This document shows positions 42,920 to 51,876 of a stretch of 64,000 nt of DNA, one piece after another; positions within the stretch are counted from its first letter, which is position 1; every line of letters begins with the position of its first letter. Source of the DNA: Chryseobacterium scophthalmum (GTDB lineage: Bacteria > Bacteroidota > Bacteroidia > Flavobacteriales > Weeksellaceae). Both the position numbers and the translations under genes were made by a program. Location: the NCBI RefSeq assembly GCF_900143185.1, contig NZ_FSRQ01000002.1, positions 682,001 through 746,000 on the forward strand, written 5' to 3'. The notes under the pieces are model-generated. The model was given only the letters and a program-made list of their open reading frames with translations. It did no database searches and was not told the origin of the DNA.

Positions 42920-43995
42920 TCTAATATTTTTTTTACGATTCGTTCTGAAGCTTTTCCATCACCGAAAGGATTATTTTCACTTTTAAAAATAAATTCTTCA
43001 GGATTATTATAAATAAAATTAAAGTTGCTTTTTATTTTCTGAATATCTGTTCCTACCAATATACCACAGTTACAGGTAATCACTTCTGGCCTTTCTGTTT
43101 CTTCACGGAGGATCAATACCCTTTTTTGTAAACTGGGCGCTTCTTCCTGTATTCCTCCGGAGTCGGAAATGATTATTTTAGATTTTGCCATTTTTGTGAT
43201 GGCTTCAAGATAAGAAAGGGGTTCGGTGAAGTTTATATTTTTAGGTGTCTCGTTTTCGAAGACCTCCATAATGATGCTTCTTGTATTCGGGTTTGGATGA
43301 AGAGCCCATTCAAATTGAGTTTCGGGATTTTCTTCAGCAAGTTCTTTCACTGCCTGAGCAATATTTTTCAGTGGCTGCCCAATATTTTCCCGTCTGTGAG
43401 CGGTAATAAATACGTAATCTTTATATTCAACAGAAATGTTTTCTTTTTCTGTAACATATTGAATCATATCAACGATGCTGTTTCCAACCAAAGAAATTTT
43501 ATTCTCAGAAATATTTTCTTTCAAAAGGTTTTGTTTTGCCAATTCTGTAGGAGCAAAATTTACATCAGCTGTTAATGAAATAACGCGTCTGTTGTATTCT
43601 TCAGGAAAAGGAAGCTTGATATCTGATGTTCTTAATCCAGCTTCTACGTGATAAAATTTTCTCTGCTCCAAAAAAGAAGACATAGATGAGGCCAATACTG
43701 TGAATGTATCACCCTGTGCAATTATTTTCTGAATATTTTCTTTATGGATAAGATTAGATATTTCATCAATCAGTTTAGCAATTAAATTAGAATTGGTAAA
43801 TGATAACGACTGTACTGATAGACGATGCTTTGGAATAATGCCGAAGCTATTTTCCATTTCTGTAAGTAAAGAATCGTGCTGCCCAGTATTTACAACACAA
43901 ATATCTACATGAAGTTTTCTGAATTCATTAATAATTGGGAATAACTTTAGAAATTCTGGTCTCGTCCCATAAATAATTGCAATTTTATCATCCAT
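42916..43995 (-). CDS. wecB: UDP-N-acetylglucosamine 2-epimerase (non-hydrolysing)
   Basis: A 359-residue enzyme that interconverts UDP-GlcNAc and UDP-ManNAc. The family motifs are present: Tyr-Gly-Thr-Arg-Pro-Glu, Asn-Thr-Gly-Gln-His, Gln-Gly-Asp-Thr, His-Val-Glu-Ala-Gly-Leu-Arg, Pro-Glu-Glu-Tyr-Asn-Arg, Thr-Ala-His-Arg-Arg-Glu-Asn, and Ser-Asp-Ser-Gly-Gly-Ile-Gln-Glu-Glu. It is coupled by overlap with the short SDR gene downstream. No UDP-ManNAc dehydrogenase gene of WecC type is next to it, though ugd lies at the other end. An FnlC-like role in making a 6-deoxy-HexNAc is an alternative. Confidence 0.93.
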   Translation of the reverse strand: MDDKIAIIYGTRPEFLKLFPIINEFRKLHVDICVVNTGQHDSLLTEMENSFGIIPKHRLSVQSLSFTNSNLIAKLIDEISNLIHKENIQKIIAQGDTFTVLASSMSSFLEQRKFYHVEAGLRTSDIKLPFPEEYNRRVISLTADVNFAPTELAKQNLLKENISENKISLVGNSIVDMIQYVTEKENISVEYKDYVFITAHRRENIGQPLKNIAQAVKELAEENPETQFEWALHPNPNTRSIIMEVFENETPKNINFTEPLSYLEAITKMAKSKIIISDSGGIQEEAPSLQKRVLILREETERPEVITCNCGILVGTDIQKIKSNFNFIYNNPEEFIFKSENNPFGDGKASERIVKKILE

Positions 43996-44024
43996 CAGAT
44001 ACGTTTTTACAAAAATAATAAAAC

Positions 44025-44807
44025 TTAGCGTCTTATACGTTTAATAATATATTTCACCAACATTCTTAAAGGAAACTGATCAAGAATCTCATCTGAAGAA
44101 ATCATTTTCATATTATTGATGACATTATGAATTTCTTTTTTTCCTTCTTTTATTTCAGCCACATTCTTCACATGATAGTAAGCGTGTACAAAATCTTTAA
44201 AAGGGTTGGGTGTGTCTCTTTCGTGCCAAGTTCCTACAAAATGGTGACTGGCATAATTTTTTGGAAGATCCAGACAAAAGTAAGTGGAAGGATAAATCAC
44301 AATTCCATCTGCTAATTCCTGATACTCATCTTTTTCTGCATCCGCATTGTATTCATTCACCAAAAGATCTGAAACAAAAACGGTATTGGTGGTAAGATCA
44401 AAATCTGTTTTTTTATGGTAAAAATCTAAGACTTTTTTTGGCCATGGATGTCCTGCTTCTGTACCCCAAAGTGCAGTAAACGGAGATCCTTTAATTTCGA
44501 ACCCCGAAAAAGCACGGTGAATGAGAAATTCATTTAAAGAAAACTTTACTTCAACATCTATATCCATGTAAATTCCGCCTTGTTCAAACAATGCTAAAGC
44601 TCTTGCATAATCTGATACAAATGCCCATTTTTTCTGTTCAGTAGCTAAACGAACATATTCACAGCAATTGATGTCAAAATTGGTTTCATTCCATTCTATA
44701 ATTTCATAATCCGGAAGGTTTTTCTTCCATGAGTCTAAACATATGAAAAAAGAATCTGGTTTTGGTTTTCCGCCAAACCAGCAGTAATGTATTTTTTTTG
44801 GGATCAT
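44025..44807 (-). CDS. DXD-motif (GT32-like) sugar transferase
   Basis: A 260-residue protein of the Gly_transf_sug/OCH1-like group. It starts Ile-Pro-Lys-Lys-Ile-His-Tyr-Cys-Trp-Phe-Gly-Gly, followed by Ala-Phe-Val-Ser-Asp-Tyr-Ala-Arg and the metal-binding Asp82-Ile-Asp84 in Gly-Gly-Ile-Tyr-Met-Asp-Ile-Asp. Such enzymes add mannose, galactose or similar sugars in capsule and O-antigen synthesis. It is cytoplasmic. It lies two bases after the FkbM-like gene and 29 bp before wecB on the same strand. Confidence 0.87.
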   Translation of the reverse strand: MIPKKIHYCWFGGKPKPDSFFICLDSWKKNLPDYEIIEWNETNFDINCCEYVRLATEQKKWAFVSDYARALALFEQGGIYMDIDVEVKFSLNEFLIHRAFSGFEIKGSPFTALWGTEAGHPWPKKVLDFYHKKTDFDLTTNTVFVSDLLVNEYNADAEKDEYQELADGIVIYPSTYFCLDLPKNYASHHFVGTWHERDTPNPFKDFVHAYYHVKNVAEIKEGKKEIHNVINNMKMISSDEILDQFPLRMLVKYIIKRIRR

Positions 44808-44809
44808 TG

Positions 44810-45580
44810 TTATCTTTTTACAGACATATATAAAAATATTCCTGCAGTTATTATTTTATTTTTATTTTTATCAAAAATCCAGCGATGTTTTGGATGACCT
44901 CTGAAAGTACCTTTTATCTCAAGACCTTCTAATACATTTTCAATTTTTTTATTTTCTAATATATCATCATAAATAATAGAAAGGTCGTGAGTATTTTTAA
45001 ATCTGCTGATAAGATTTCCTAATATTTTATTGTCGTAAAAATGATGAATCTCAACCAGGATGTCTGTATTTTTTTGCCATACAAATTTCTGTGGCTGTAA
45101 CAAAAAATCTTCTGCACCTTCGCAGTCAATAAGTAAGAAATCTATTTTGTTATTCCATCTAAGTAGAATCTCTTCTGAAGCTTCACCAAATGTATGATAG
45201 GTTTTTTTTAGATTATTTGCTTCAACCCAAGAGTCAATAAGAGGCTGGAAATTTGAATCCATCTCAAAAACATACATGTTTTCTGGTCTTAAGAGATTGC
45301 TTAAACCTGCTGGATAATAACCTTTATGACCACCAATTACCATTATGTTTTTTATGTCTTTATTAATTAGATCAGAGAAAAAACGATGCAGAGCGTATTC
45401 ATATAAACCAAGTGCTTCTGCTAATTTTAAACTAGGTTTTAAAATATCCGGAATAACTAAACCTGCAAAAGGACCTGTGTAAATCTGATTGCCTGTTTTT
45501 TCTAGTACAGTAATAGTGGTAGCATTTTCTGAGAGTGATTTCGAAAATATATTGTCTTTTATTTTTGTTAGAATTTTCAT
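44810..45580 (-). CDS. FkbM-like SAM methyltransferase
   Basis: A 256-residue protein of Rossmann type. A SAM-like loop is Met-Val-Ile-Gly-Gly-His-Lys-Gly-Tyr-Tyr near 80-89, then Val-Phe-Glu-Met-Asp. The Leu-Leu-Ile-Asp-Cys-Glu-Gly-Ala-Glu-Asp segment near 148-157 corresponds to the Ile-Asp-Val-Glu-Gly-Ala-Glu hallmark of FkbM methyltransferases. The match is partial and the N-terminal 70 residues are not recognised. The likely role is O-methylation of a sugar. It is tightly packed with the GT32-like gene downstream. Confidence 0.68.
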   Translation of the reverse strand: MKILTKIKDNIFSKSLSENATTITVLEKTGNQIYTGPFAGLVIPDILKPSLKLAEALGLYEYALHRFFSDLINKDIKNIMVIGGHKGYYPAGLSNLLRPENMYVFEMDSNFQPLIDSWVEANNLKKTYHTFGEASEEILLRWNNKIDFLLIDCEGAEDFLLQPQKFVWQKNTDILVEIHHFYDNKILGNLISRFKNTHDLSIIYDDILENKKIENVLEGLEIKGTFRGHPKHRWIFDKNKNKIITAGIFLYMSVKR

Positions 45581-45663
45581 CAGCTTTTGGTAATTTGGTT
45601 ATTGAGTAAAATTTACTTTCAATATTATTTTTAAAATCAGTTTTCGTAAAGAATGTCTTTTTA

Positions 45664-46539
45664 TTAGGCTGTAGTTTTAAAAAAAGATTTTTTAAGAAAA
45701 TAATTAATCATATAAATTTTTATTTGAACTCCTTTAATTTTATTTATTTTAGAAATAAAACTTTTGTTAGTCAAATTTTCATAATCCCAATAGTTCTTTG
45801 CAAACATTTTTCTATTTTCTAACGGGATTTTAAAATTGTTCATCTTTTCTTTATATGCCAAGGCCGCTCCTTTAGGATTGTCGATTAATTTTTTCTTTCC
45901 CTGCGCTGTCAAACCATCGGGGATGTATTCTGCATTGACAATTGATTCAAGGATATATAAAAATTTATACATTTTATCCATTCGGTTAAATACAACAGAT
46001 TCTAACATAAATTTCTCTTCTGTAAAAGTAGGATATTCAAACCTTTTGGCTAACTCAGTTTTGAAGATTAGAGTAACTTCACCATGTATTTTATATCTAT
46101 AAATCATTTCATAAGTGGTGGCGACAGTTTCTGTGGTAATTTTATTATTGGCTGTATTTTGGTTTAAAATATTTATTGGCGAAGCTAATGCAATAATATC
46201 TTCTGTCTGAGCTATTAATGGCAGTTTGGTGAAAATTGTTTCGATCGCATTATTTTCTAAAAAATCATCACTGTCAATGGTCGCAAAATATGAAGTGTTA
46301 ATGTTTCTAAGAGCAGTATTAATGGCAACATGTTTACCCTGATTTTCCTGATATATGTAGGTGATTTTAAAGTTTGCTTTGCTCTTAAAGTCTTCTACTA
46401 AATCTTTAGTATTATCAGAAGAACCATCATCTACAATAAGCCATTCAAAATCTTTTGAAGTCTGAGATTGCAGGCTTTCAAATAACTTTGGCAATATATA
46501 AGCCCGGTTGTAGGTAGGTGTAAATATCGTTAAAGTCAT
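45664..46539 (-). CDS. GT2-family glycosyltransferase
   Basis: A 291-residue GT-A enzyme. Phe-Thr-Pro-Thr-Tyr-Asn-Arg-Ala is at the start, Val-Asp-Asp-Gly-Ser-Ser-Asp-Asn near 37-44, and the metal site Asp-Ser-Asp-Asp near 92-95. It shares its N-terminal half, including Ser-Lys-Asp-Phe-Glu-Trp-Leu, with the 31129-32025 product, so these are paralogues. It is the last of a four-gene chain (49634 to 45664) in which each start overlaps the previous stop by 4-8 bases, which points to coupled translation. Confidence 0.88.
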   Translation of the reverse strand: MTLTIFTPTYNRAYILPKLFESLQSQTSKDFEWLIVDDGSSDNTKDLVEDFKSKANFKITYIYQENQGKHVAINTALRNINTSYFATIDSDDFLENNAIETIFTKLPLIAQTEDIIALASPINILNQNTANNKITTETVATTYEMIYRYKIHGEVTLIFKTELAKRFEYPTFTEEKFMLESVVFNRMDKMYKFLYILESIVNAEYIPDGLTAQGKKKLIDNPKGAALAYKEKMNNFKIPLENRKMFAKNYWDYENLTNKSFISKINKIKGVQIKIYMINYFLKKSFFKTTA

Positions 46540-47660
46540 TTCAGTTTTTTTATAATTTTTGCAAACTCATTTCCCCAATTTTCCCAATTGAGCTCTTTAT
46601 CATAAAGCTTTCTTGCATTTTCTGAAAATTCTTTTACTTTTTCAGGGGATTTTAGCAATTTTTCGATTTCATTGGCATAATCTTTTGCTTCGGCTTCAGC
46701 AGATAATAAACAACCGTTGTATCCGTTGATAACATGAGCCGAAACTCCCCCCGTATCTGTAGAAATTACAGGGAGACCATATCCTGCCGCTTCACAGAAT
46801 GCAATAGGAGTGCAGTCTGCTTTTGTAGGAACAAACAGAAAGTGAGAGCTTAGCAAGTGATTTTGAATTTCTCTAAATTCATCTGGATTATTTTTATTAA
46901 GAAAAGGAATTATCGTCACCCAATCAGCTTTTATTTCAGGATTACAGCCTACAATTAGCATTTTTACAGGATATCCTTTTTCTTTTAAAATCTTTAAACT
47001 TTCGTAGGCGAGCATTCCTCTTTTTCTGATCCAATCTACGGCAAGGAAAAGAAAAGTAAAATGATCTGTACTTTTATTAAAATCTATTTTTTCTGGTACA
47101 ATGATGTTGGCTCCGAATTTTATAGTCTTTACTTTTTCCTTATTAATTCCATAATAGTTTATCGCAAAATTGCTTGCCCAATCTGATGAAAATACAGCAT
47201 AAAACGAGTTTTTTAATGTTTTCTTTTCTAAATATTTGGTTTCTATTTTTGATAAAATCCCAAATCCGGAATAGTAGTGGTAATAATTAAGAAGCTGCGC
47301 AACATTTGCATCATTCAGATAAACAATTGGAATATCAGTTTTTAAATATGCAAAATCATTGACATGAGTTGGATTGAAAATAACATCCACTTTGAAGTTT
47401 TTTAAATTTTTCTCCAAACGGCTGGCTGCAACTTTTGCTTTATAGGTAAATAAATGACGGTTATAACCTCTATTAAATATTTTATTAAAAACTTTTTCTA
47501 TCAACCTAAATCTCTTCTCCTCTTTTTCTGTGAAAAGAACTCTGGGAATCCAAACCACCTCATATCCTTGAATGAGGAGTTGCTCATACATCTTAAACAT
47601 CGTTCCGGACCAGTTTTTTTTGTCCTCCAATGGCACTACGCTGTAGAATCCTATCTTCAT
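46536..47660 (-). CDS. GT4-family glycosyltransferase
   Basis: A 374-residue GT-B enzyme. The donor domain has Phe-Leu-Phe-Leu-Ala-Val-Asp-Trp-Ile-Arg-Lys-Arg-Gly and Lys-Ala-Asp-Cys-Thr-Pro-Ile-Ala-Phe-Cys-Glu-Ala-Ala-Gly, then Ser-Thr-Asp-Thr-Gly-Gly-Val. The usual first Glu of E-x7-E is replaced by Asp in this stretch (Asp-x6-Glu). The N-domain carries Ser-Gly-Thr-Met-Phe-Lys near 18-23. Four-base overlaps on both sides tie it to the GT2 and acyltransferase genes. Confidence 0.86.
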   Translation of the reverse strand: MKIGFYSVVPLEDKKNWSGTMFKMYEQLLIQGYEVVWIPRVLFTEKEEKRFRLIEKVFNKIFNRGYNRHLFTYKAKVAASRLEKNLKNFKVDVIFNPTHVNDFAYLKTDIPIVYLNDANVAQLLNYYHYYSGFGILSKIETKYLEKKTLKNSFYAVFSSDWASNFAINYYGINKEKVKTIKFGANIIVPEKIDFNKSTDHFTFLFLAVDWIRKRGMLAYESLKILKEKGYPVKMLIVGCNPEIKADWVTIIPFLNKNNPDEFREIQNHLLSSHFLFVPTKADCTPIAFCEAAGYGLPVISTDTGGVSAHVINGYNGCLLSAEAEAKDYANEIEKLLKSPEKVKEFSENARKLYDKELNWENWGNEFAKIIKKLK

Positions 47661-48751
47661 TTTAGTATTTTGTCTCTAAATGTTAAAAAAGGTAACTCTA
47701 ATCTTTTATAAAGAATTGTAGAGATAATAATAGTAATACTCCAAAATAAGAAAAAATTTATAATATCTGTTCTTATTTTAAATAAAGGTAAGATCCAAAA
47801 ATTGACCAATGAGAGATTAATTAAGTACATAGAATACGATATCAACGATATGTGGATAATTATATTCTGTAAACTTTTAAACTTTATATTTTTAATGCTG
47901 TTTAGAAATGGCAAGGTGATCATAATAGCTATTGATGCAAATGTAAAGGAGAACAGATATTGGAAAGGTTGGTACAGCGATTCTAAATTGTGAATAAGCA
48001 ATATGGCTATACATCCAATGATGAAATTTATATTTCTGTATTTATTGAATACATTGGGATAATATACATAAATCCAGGCAGCTAAAACTCCATAAATAAT
48101 GGCATCAATTCTTGTTATAACTTGTCGTACAAAATACCGGTCGTAGATAAAATAGTTTTTTGTTCCAAGATCAAAATAGTAATATATTCTTACCGTGTTT
48201 GCTAATAGAATGATTAAAATTATACCGACCAAAAAGGTTGTTTTTTTACTTTTTCTGAAGAGAAAATGAATTAAAAAAAACAGTAAAGGACAAATCAAGT
48301 AAAACCATTCTTCTACAGTGAGACTCCATGACTCAGGGAAAAAATTCTCAATAGGGTAGTATAAGTTTTGAAGAAAAAAAGAATATTTAAAAAGGTCAGA
48401 AGTTATATTTTTTCCATTGACTAAACCTTCAAGACCAATTAAGATCAATAAGATGAAATAGTAATTTGGTAAAGTTCTAAGCCATCGTCTCGCCCAGAAA
48501 TTAAATATTTGTTTAAAAGAAGTTTTTTCAGTAAACACTTTAATCATTATTTTACCAATCAAAAAACCACTTAATACAAAGAAAACCGCAACACCATCAA
48601 TTAAAAAAAAAGATAAAAAATTTTGAAAATCCTCAGGCAGATATACTTTGCTATGAGAAATCATAACCAATAAAATAGCTAATGTCCGCAAAATATCCAA
48701 ACCGACAGTTCTGTGACCGGAAGTGGATAAAGAAAACAATTTTTTAAGCAT
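47657..48751 (-). CDS. Acyltransferase 3 (OafA/YrhL-type) membrane O-acyltransferase
   Basis: A 364-residue integral membrane protein with about ten hydrophobic segments. The family start Gly-Leu-Asp-Ile-Leu-Arg-Thr-Leu-Ala-Ile-Leu is at 17-27, with the conserved His soon after in Met-Ile-Ser-His-Ser, and Phe-Phe-Val-Leu-Ser-Gly-Phe-Leu-Ile-Gly near 56-65. A Trp-Ser-Leu-Thr-Val-Glu-Glu-Trp-Phe-Tyr motif lies near 141-150. Such proteins move acetyl or other acyl groups to sugars of O-antigen or capsule. No fused SGNH domain is present. It is coupled by overlaps to both neighbours. Confidence 0.9.
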   Translation of the reverse strand: MLKKLFSLSTSGHRTVGLDILRTLAILLVMISHSKVYLPEDFQNFLSFFLIDGVAVFFVLSGFLIGKIMIKVFTEKTSFKQIFNFWARRWLRTLPNYYFILLILIGLEGLVNGKNITSDLFKYSFFLQNLYYPIENFFPESWSLTVEEWFYLICPLLFFLIHFLFRKSKKTTFLVGIILIILLANTVRIYYYFDLGTKNYFIYDRYFVRQVITRIDAIIYGVLAAWIYVYYPNVFNKYRNINFIIGCIAILLIHNLESLYQPFQYLFSFTFASIAIMITLPFLNSIKNIKFKSLQNIIIHISLISYSMYLINLSLVNFWILPLFKIRTDIINFFLFWSITIIISTILYKRLELPFLTFRDKILK

Positions 48752-49634
48752 ATTTTTTTATTAAATATATTCTCAGGTTTCCTCTCTTTTTAAGAATCCA
48801 TTTTAAATGTTGAAATGCTAAGCTGAATTTTCCTTTTTTTAAAAGATTAAAAAATGCTATTCTGCTTCTTGAAAAAATCTGCCAGTTGGCATATTCTTTT
48901 ACTTTTTCACCATACGTTTCAGCAATAATTTCGTCAAGATGATTGTGTCGCAAATCTCTTTTATAGTTAATACCGTTGGACAATCCTTCTTCGTGTCGCA
49001 GATAAGCAGACATCGTAAAACCTGAACCCCGAATTTTTCCGTTTAAAGAACATGCCATGTAGAGGAAAGTGTCAAAATATAATAATTCGGGATGTCTGAA
49101 AAGTATTTTTACTGCTGTGTTTTTTAAAACCTCAGCATTCATAAATACAGAAGTGGTATGTACGATCCAGTGCCGGAAAATCTCAAAAGGGGAGTAATCT
49201 TTGTCTTCTACTTTGGCAAATATACTGTCGTTTAGCAGAGGATTAGAAGATATATTTTTCACCTGATGAAAGCACATTGAATAGTCTTGGTTTCTTTCTA
49301 GAAAGTCATACTGTATCTGGAGCTTATTTTCATCAATCCAGTAATCATCACCTTCACAAAAAGCCAAATATTTTCCTGTAGATTTTTGTAGTGCATTAAA
49401 AAAATTAGGCGTTGCACCTAAGTTTTTTTTATGTGATATAAGGTTAATTTCAATGTGAGATGGTTTATTTTTGATAAAATTATTGATAACCGTTACTGTC
49501 TGATCAGTTGAGCAATCATCAGAAATAATAAGCTCAACAGGAAAATTTACTTTCTGCATAAAAATTCCCTGCAAATTTTTTATAATAAATTTTTCTTGAT
49601 TATAGGTAAGAACAATAATGGAAACTTTATTCAT
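48744..49634 (-). CDS. GT2-family glycosyltransferase
   Basis: A 296-residue GT-A enzyme. Ser-Ile-Ile-Val-Leu-Thr-Tyr-Asn-Gln-Glu is at 4-13, Ile-Ser-Asp-Asp-Cys-Ser-Thr-Asp-Gln near 37-45, and Cys-Glu-Gly-Asp-Asp-Tyr-Trp-Ile near 92-99 as the metal site. The Glu-Gly-Asp-Asp-Tyr-Trp form is typical of capsule GT2 enzymes. It is the first gene of the four-gene overlapping chain down to 45664 and overlaps the acyltransferase gene by 8 bases. Confidence 0.87.
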   Translation of the reverse strand: MNKVSIIVLTYNQEKFIIKNLQGIFMQKVNFPVELIISDDCSTDQTVTVINNFIKNKPSHIEINLISHKKNLGATPNFFNALQKSTGKYLAFCEGDDYWIDENKLQIQYDFLERNQDYSMCFHQVKNISSNPLLNDSIFAKVEDKDYSPFEIFRHWIVHTTSVFMNAEVLKNTAVKILFRHPELLYFDTFLYMACSLNGKIRGSGFTMSAYLRHEEGLSNGINYKRDLRHNHLDEIIAETYGEKVKEYANWQIFSRSRIAFFNLLKKGKFSLAFQHLKWILKKRGNLRIYLIKKYA

Positions 49635-49701
49635 ATAATTGAATGATATCTATGCCTTTATAAAATTGGGTGTCTACCAACTAAATTTAGGATAATTTAT
49701 T

Positions 49702-50493
49702 TTAATACGTTCTTTCTTTTGTTTGTCCGGTATTATCAATAATCCAAGAACTTGAATCGGAAGCATGTGCTCTATAATGCTTTTGTTCATCAGTAAGATT
49801 AGAATAATCAATATGCCATCCCATGTGGTCGCACGTGAAATTTCCTGCAATTCTAAGTGCTTTGAAATGATTGTCATCCTTTTGGTAATCTTCAAAAGAA
49901 ATGGGTTTGTATAGTGCGAAAGTTGTATCTAGTCTCGTTAAAAATATATCTTTATCTACTTCATTTTGCCAAAATCTCTGTTCCCAAGCTATAACCTTAT
50001 TTTTAGCAGGATAAAAATCGGGAATGTTTGAAATATCCAAGGCAAAACCTGCTTTAGTAATCCACTCATCGTATTTCAGTAAATTTTTAACTAATATTCT
50101 CATAAAGTTTTTTGGAAGCTTTTTATTCGGCAGAATATCCGGATCAGTCAATATAAAAAAACCACCCTTGGCAAGTCTGTTGAATAAATCTTTGTTTTTG
50201 AAAAAAACCATATGTCCCTCATTTTTCTGCAATGAGATAATTTCAACCCTCTCTTTAATTTCTTCATAATAGTTTAAAAGAGGCTCGTATGTTGATTGAT
50301 TATCAATAATATAAATTTTGGTAAATTTTCTTTCTATTAAAAAGCTTACGAGCTCTTTCAGTGTTTTTAATTGATTAAAATTTACAATAATTACGGGAAT
50401 TGTTTTGGGAAACACGATTTGTCTTAAGAGTCGTATACTAAGATATTTTTTTGCAGCTTTTGCGATTCGAATAAATTCTGTAGATTTTTTCAT
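49702..50493 (-). CDS. GT2-like glycosyltransferase (divergent)
   Basis: A 263-residue protein with a weak GT-A pattern: Ile-Pro-Val-Ile-Ile-Val-Asn-Phe-Asn-Gln near 32-41, Ile-Ile-Asp-Asn-Gln-Ser-Thr-Tyr near 62-69, and Leu-Thr-Asp-Pro-Asp-Ile near 114-119 as the likely metal site. The N-terminal 25 residues are basic and amphipathic. The C-terminal half (Trp-His-Ile-Asp-Tyr and a Ser-Asp-Ser-Ser-Ser-Trp segment) is not recognised from the usual GT2 pattern. It starts after a 357-bp non-coding region and is probably the head of a new transcript. Confidence 0.75.
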   Translation of the reverse strand: MKKSTEFIRIAKAAKKYLSIRLLRQIVFPKTIPVIIVNFNQLKTLKELVSFLIERKFTKIYIIDNQSTYEPLLNYYEEIKERVEIISLQKNEGHMVFFKNKDLFNRLAKGGFFILTDPDILPNKKLPKNFMRILVKNLLKYDEWITKAGFALDISNIPDFYPAKNKVIAWEQRFWQNEVDKDIFLTRLDTTFALYKPISFEDYQKDDNHFKALRIAGNFTCDHMGWHIDYSNLTDEQKHYRAHASDSSSWIIDNTGQTKERTY

Positions 50494-50850
50494 TATGACT
50501 TCTCTGATTCAACAATAAATTTTTTAAAAAACTTTTCATCATTTTTTTGTAGAATGATGAAATATTTATGCTGTATGCAAAATAAGTTACAGTGTAAGAT
50601 ATTGTTGTGTAATGTGCTTTTAAAAACAAATATATTAAAAATCTTATAGTTATATGGTTTAAGAGATGTTATATTCTTTTAAAAAACAGTCATCAAAGGC
50701 TTATGAATGACCAGATATAATGTGGTGAGAGTAAATTTTAAGTAAAAATATAATCGACAGAACAAAGAAAATAAAGATATTCATCAGTTGCTCTGGAAAA
50801 TATATTAAAGAGTCTAAATAAATTTAAAAAACACGACGAGAGTCATGTTT
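50494..50850. other. 357-bp non-coding region splitting the polysaccharide cluster
   Basis: No credible gene or RNA is seen. At its right end is a terminator (50827-50852). A minus-strand TATATTTG box at 50634-50627 could be the -7 element for the 49702-50493 gene and those after it, though no TTG partner is found. The region is very A/T-rich. Confidence 0.5.
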
Positions 50851-50852
50851 TT
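50827..50852 (-). terminator. Intrinsic terminator at the end of the 50851-51876 gene
   Basis: On the minus strand AAAACATGAC pairs with GTCGTGTTTT (one G-U pair) around TCTC and runs into T's. The stem begins within the stop codon of the GT2 gene. Confidence 0.8.
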
Positions 50853-51876
50853 ATTTTTCTAAAATCATTTTTACCAGCATTTTTGTATTAGCAAGAATAC
50901 TTCTTTGTAAGATGATTTCTTTTCTGTTTTTTAATAAAAAAGGAAGGGTTGAAAGTTTCTTATCAACAGTTTTATTAAAAATTTCAATCAATCTTCTGTT
51001 AATAATTTCATGAAACTTTTTCTTATCATATACCTTTTTTTGTAAATTCTGATATTCAAGTTGATTTGCAAAGCTAATAAGCTTTCTAAATTCATTATCC
51101 GTATAAAGGAACTTAGATGATGCCACTAATAAAATACGGCATAATTCTATATTTTCTTCACTGTTCGCAATATCTATATATTTCAGTTGATTTCCTGTGA
51201 TTATTTTGGTATTGATAACCTGAACACTGTTTTCTAATACTGATATGTTCGAATTATGAAATCGATACTTTAGAAGAGATTCTTGAATATTATAGAATTT
51301 GGTTACCCGAACGAGCCTTGTCCATAATTCAAAATCTTCTGCAGCCTGATAATTAACGTCATATCTGTAATTTTCAAGTGCTTTTTTTCGCATCATTACG
51401 GTTGGGTGACCAATAAAGCATGAGGTAAGAAGCCCTATTTTTATAGAATCGTTATATTCCGGATGTTGTATAGTCTTATCTTCATGGTTTTCACGGAAAA
51501 GAGTAAACCAAGTGCCACAAACTCCTATTTCGGGATTACTTTCAAATAAAGCAATCTGTTTTGCAAACCTATCAGGTCTCGAAATATCATCTTGATCCAT
51601 TCTCGCAATAAATTCTCCTTTTGCAAGATCCAAACCTTTGTTTAATGTCTTTATTAAACCTAAATTTTGCTCATTTTTAATATAAATAATTCGAGAATCG
51701 TTGTAAGAATTAATAATCTTCTCACTATTATCAGTTGACGCATCATTGATTAAAAGTAATTCAAAATCTGTAAAAGTTTGGTTTAAAATACTGTCGATGG
51801 CTTCTTTCAGATATTTTTCACCGTTATAAACCGGCATAACGACAGATACAAGAGGAGCTTTTAAATTTTCATCCAT
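50851..51876 (-). CDS. GT2-family glycosyltransferase
   Basis: A 341-residue GT-A enzyme. Val-Ser-Val-Val-Met-Pro-Val-Tyr-Asn-Gly-Glu-Lys is at 10-21, Ile-Asn-Asp-Ala-Ser-Thr-Asp-Asn near 43-50, and Arg-Met-Asp-Gln-Asp-Asp near 91-96 as the metal site. An Ala-Glu-Asp-Phe-Glu-Leu-Trp motif, the acceptor-side hallmark, lies near 180. It overlaps the fucosyltransferase gene by 16 bases and ends the minus-strand transcript that begins at the ABC transporter genes. Confidence 0.88.
   Translation of the reverse strand: MDENLKAPLVSVVMPVYNGEKYLKEAIDSILNQTFTDFELLLINDASTDNSEKIINSYNDSRIIYIKNEQNLGLIKTLNKGLDLAKGEFIARMDQDDISRPDRFAKQIALFESNPEIGVCGTWFTLFRENHEDKTIQHPEYNDSIKIGLLTSCFIGHPTVMMRKKALENYRYDVNYQAAEDFELWTRLVRVTKFYNIQESLLKYRFHNSNISVLENSVQVINTKIITGNQLKYIDIANSEENIELCRILLVASSKFLYTDNEFRKLISFANQLEYQNLQKKVYDKKKFHEIINRRLIEIFNKTVDKKLSTLPFLLKNRKEIILQRSILANTKMLVKMILEK

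Noticed and set aside
50438..50629. A 63-residue minus-strand frame in the 357-bp gap
   Set aside because: It has a low-complexity, A/T-driven composition and overlaps the start of the GT2-like gene in another frame.
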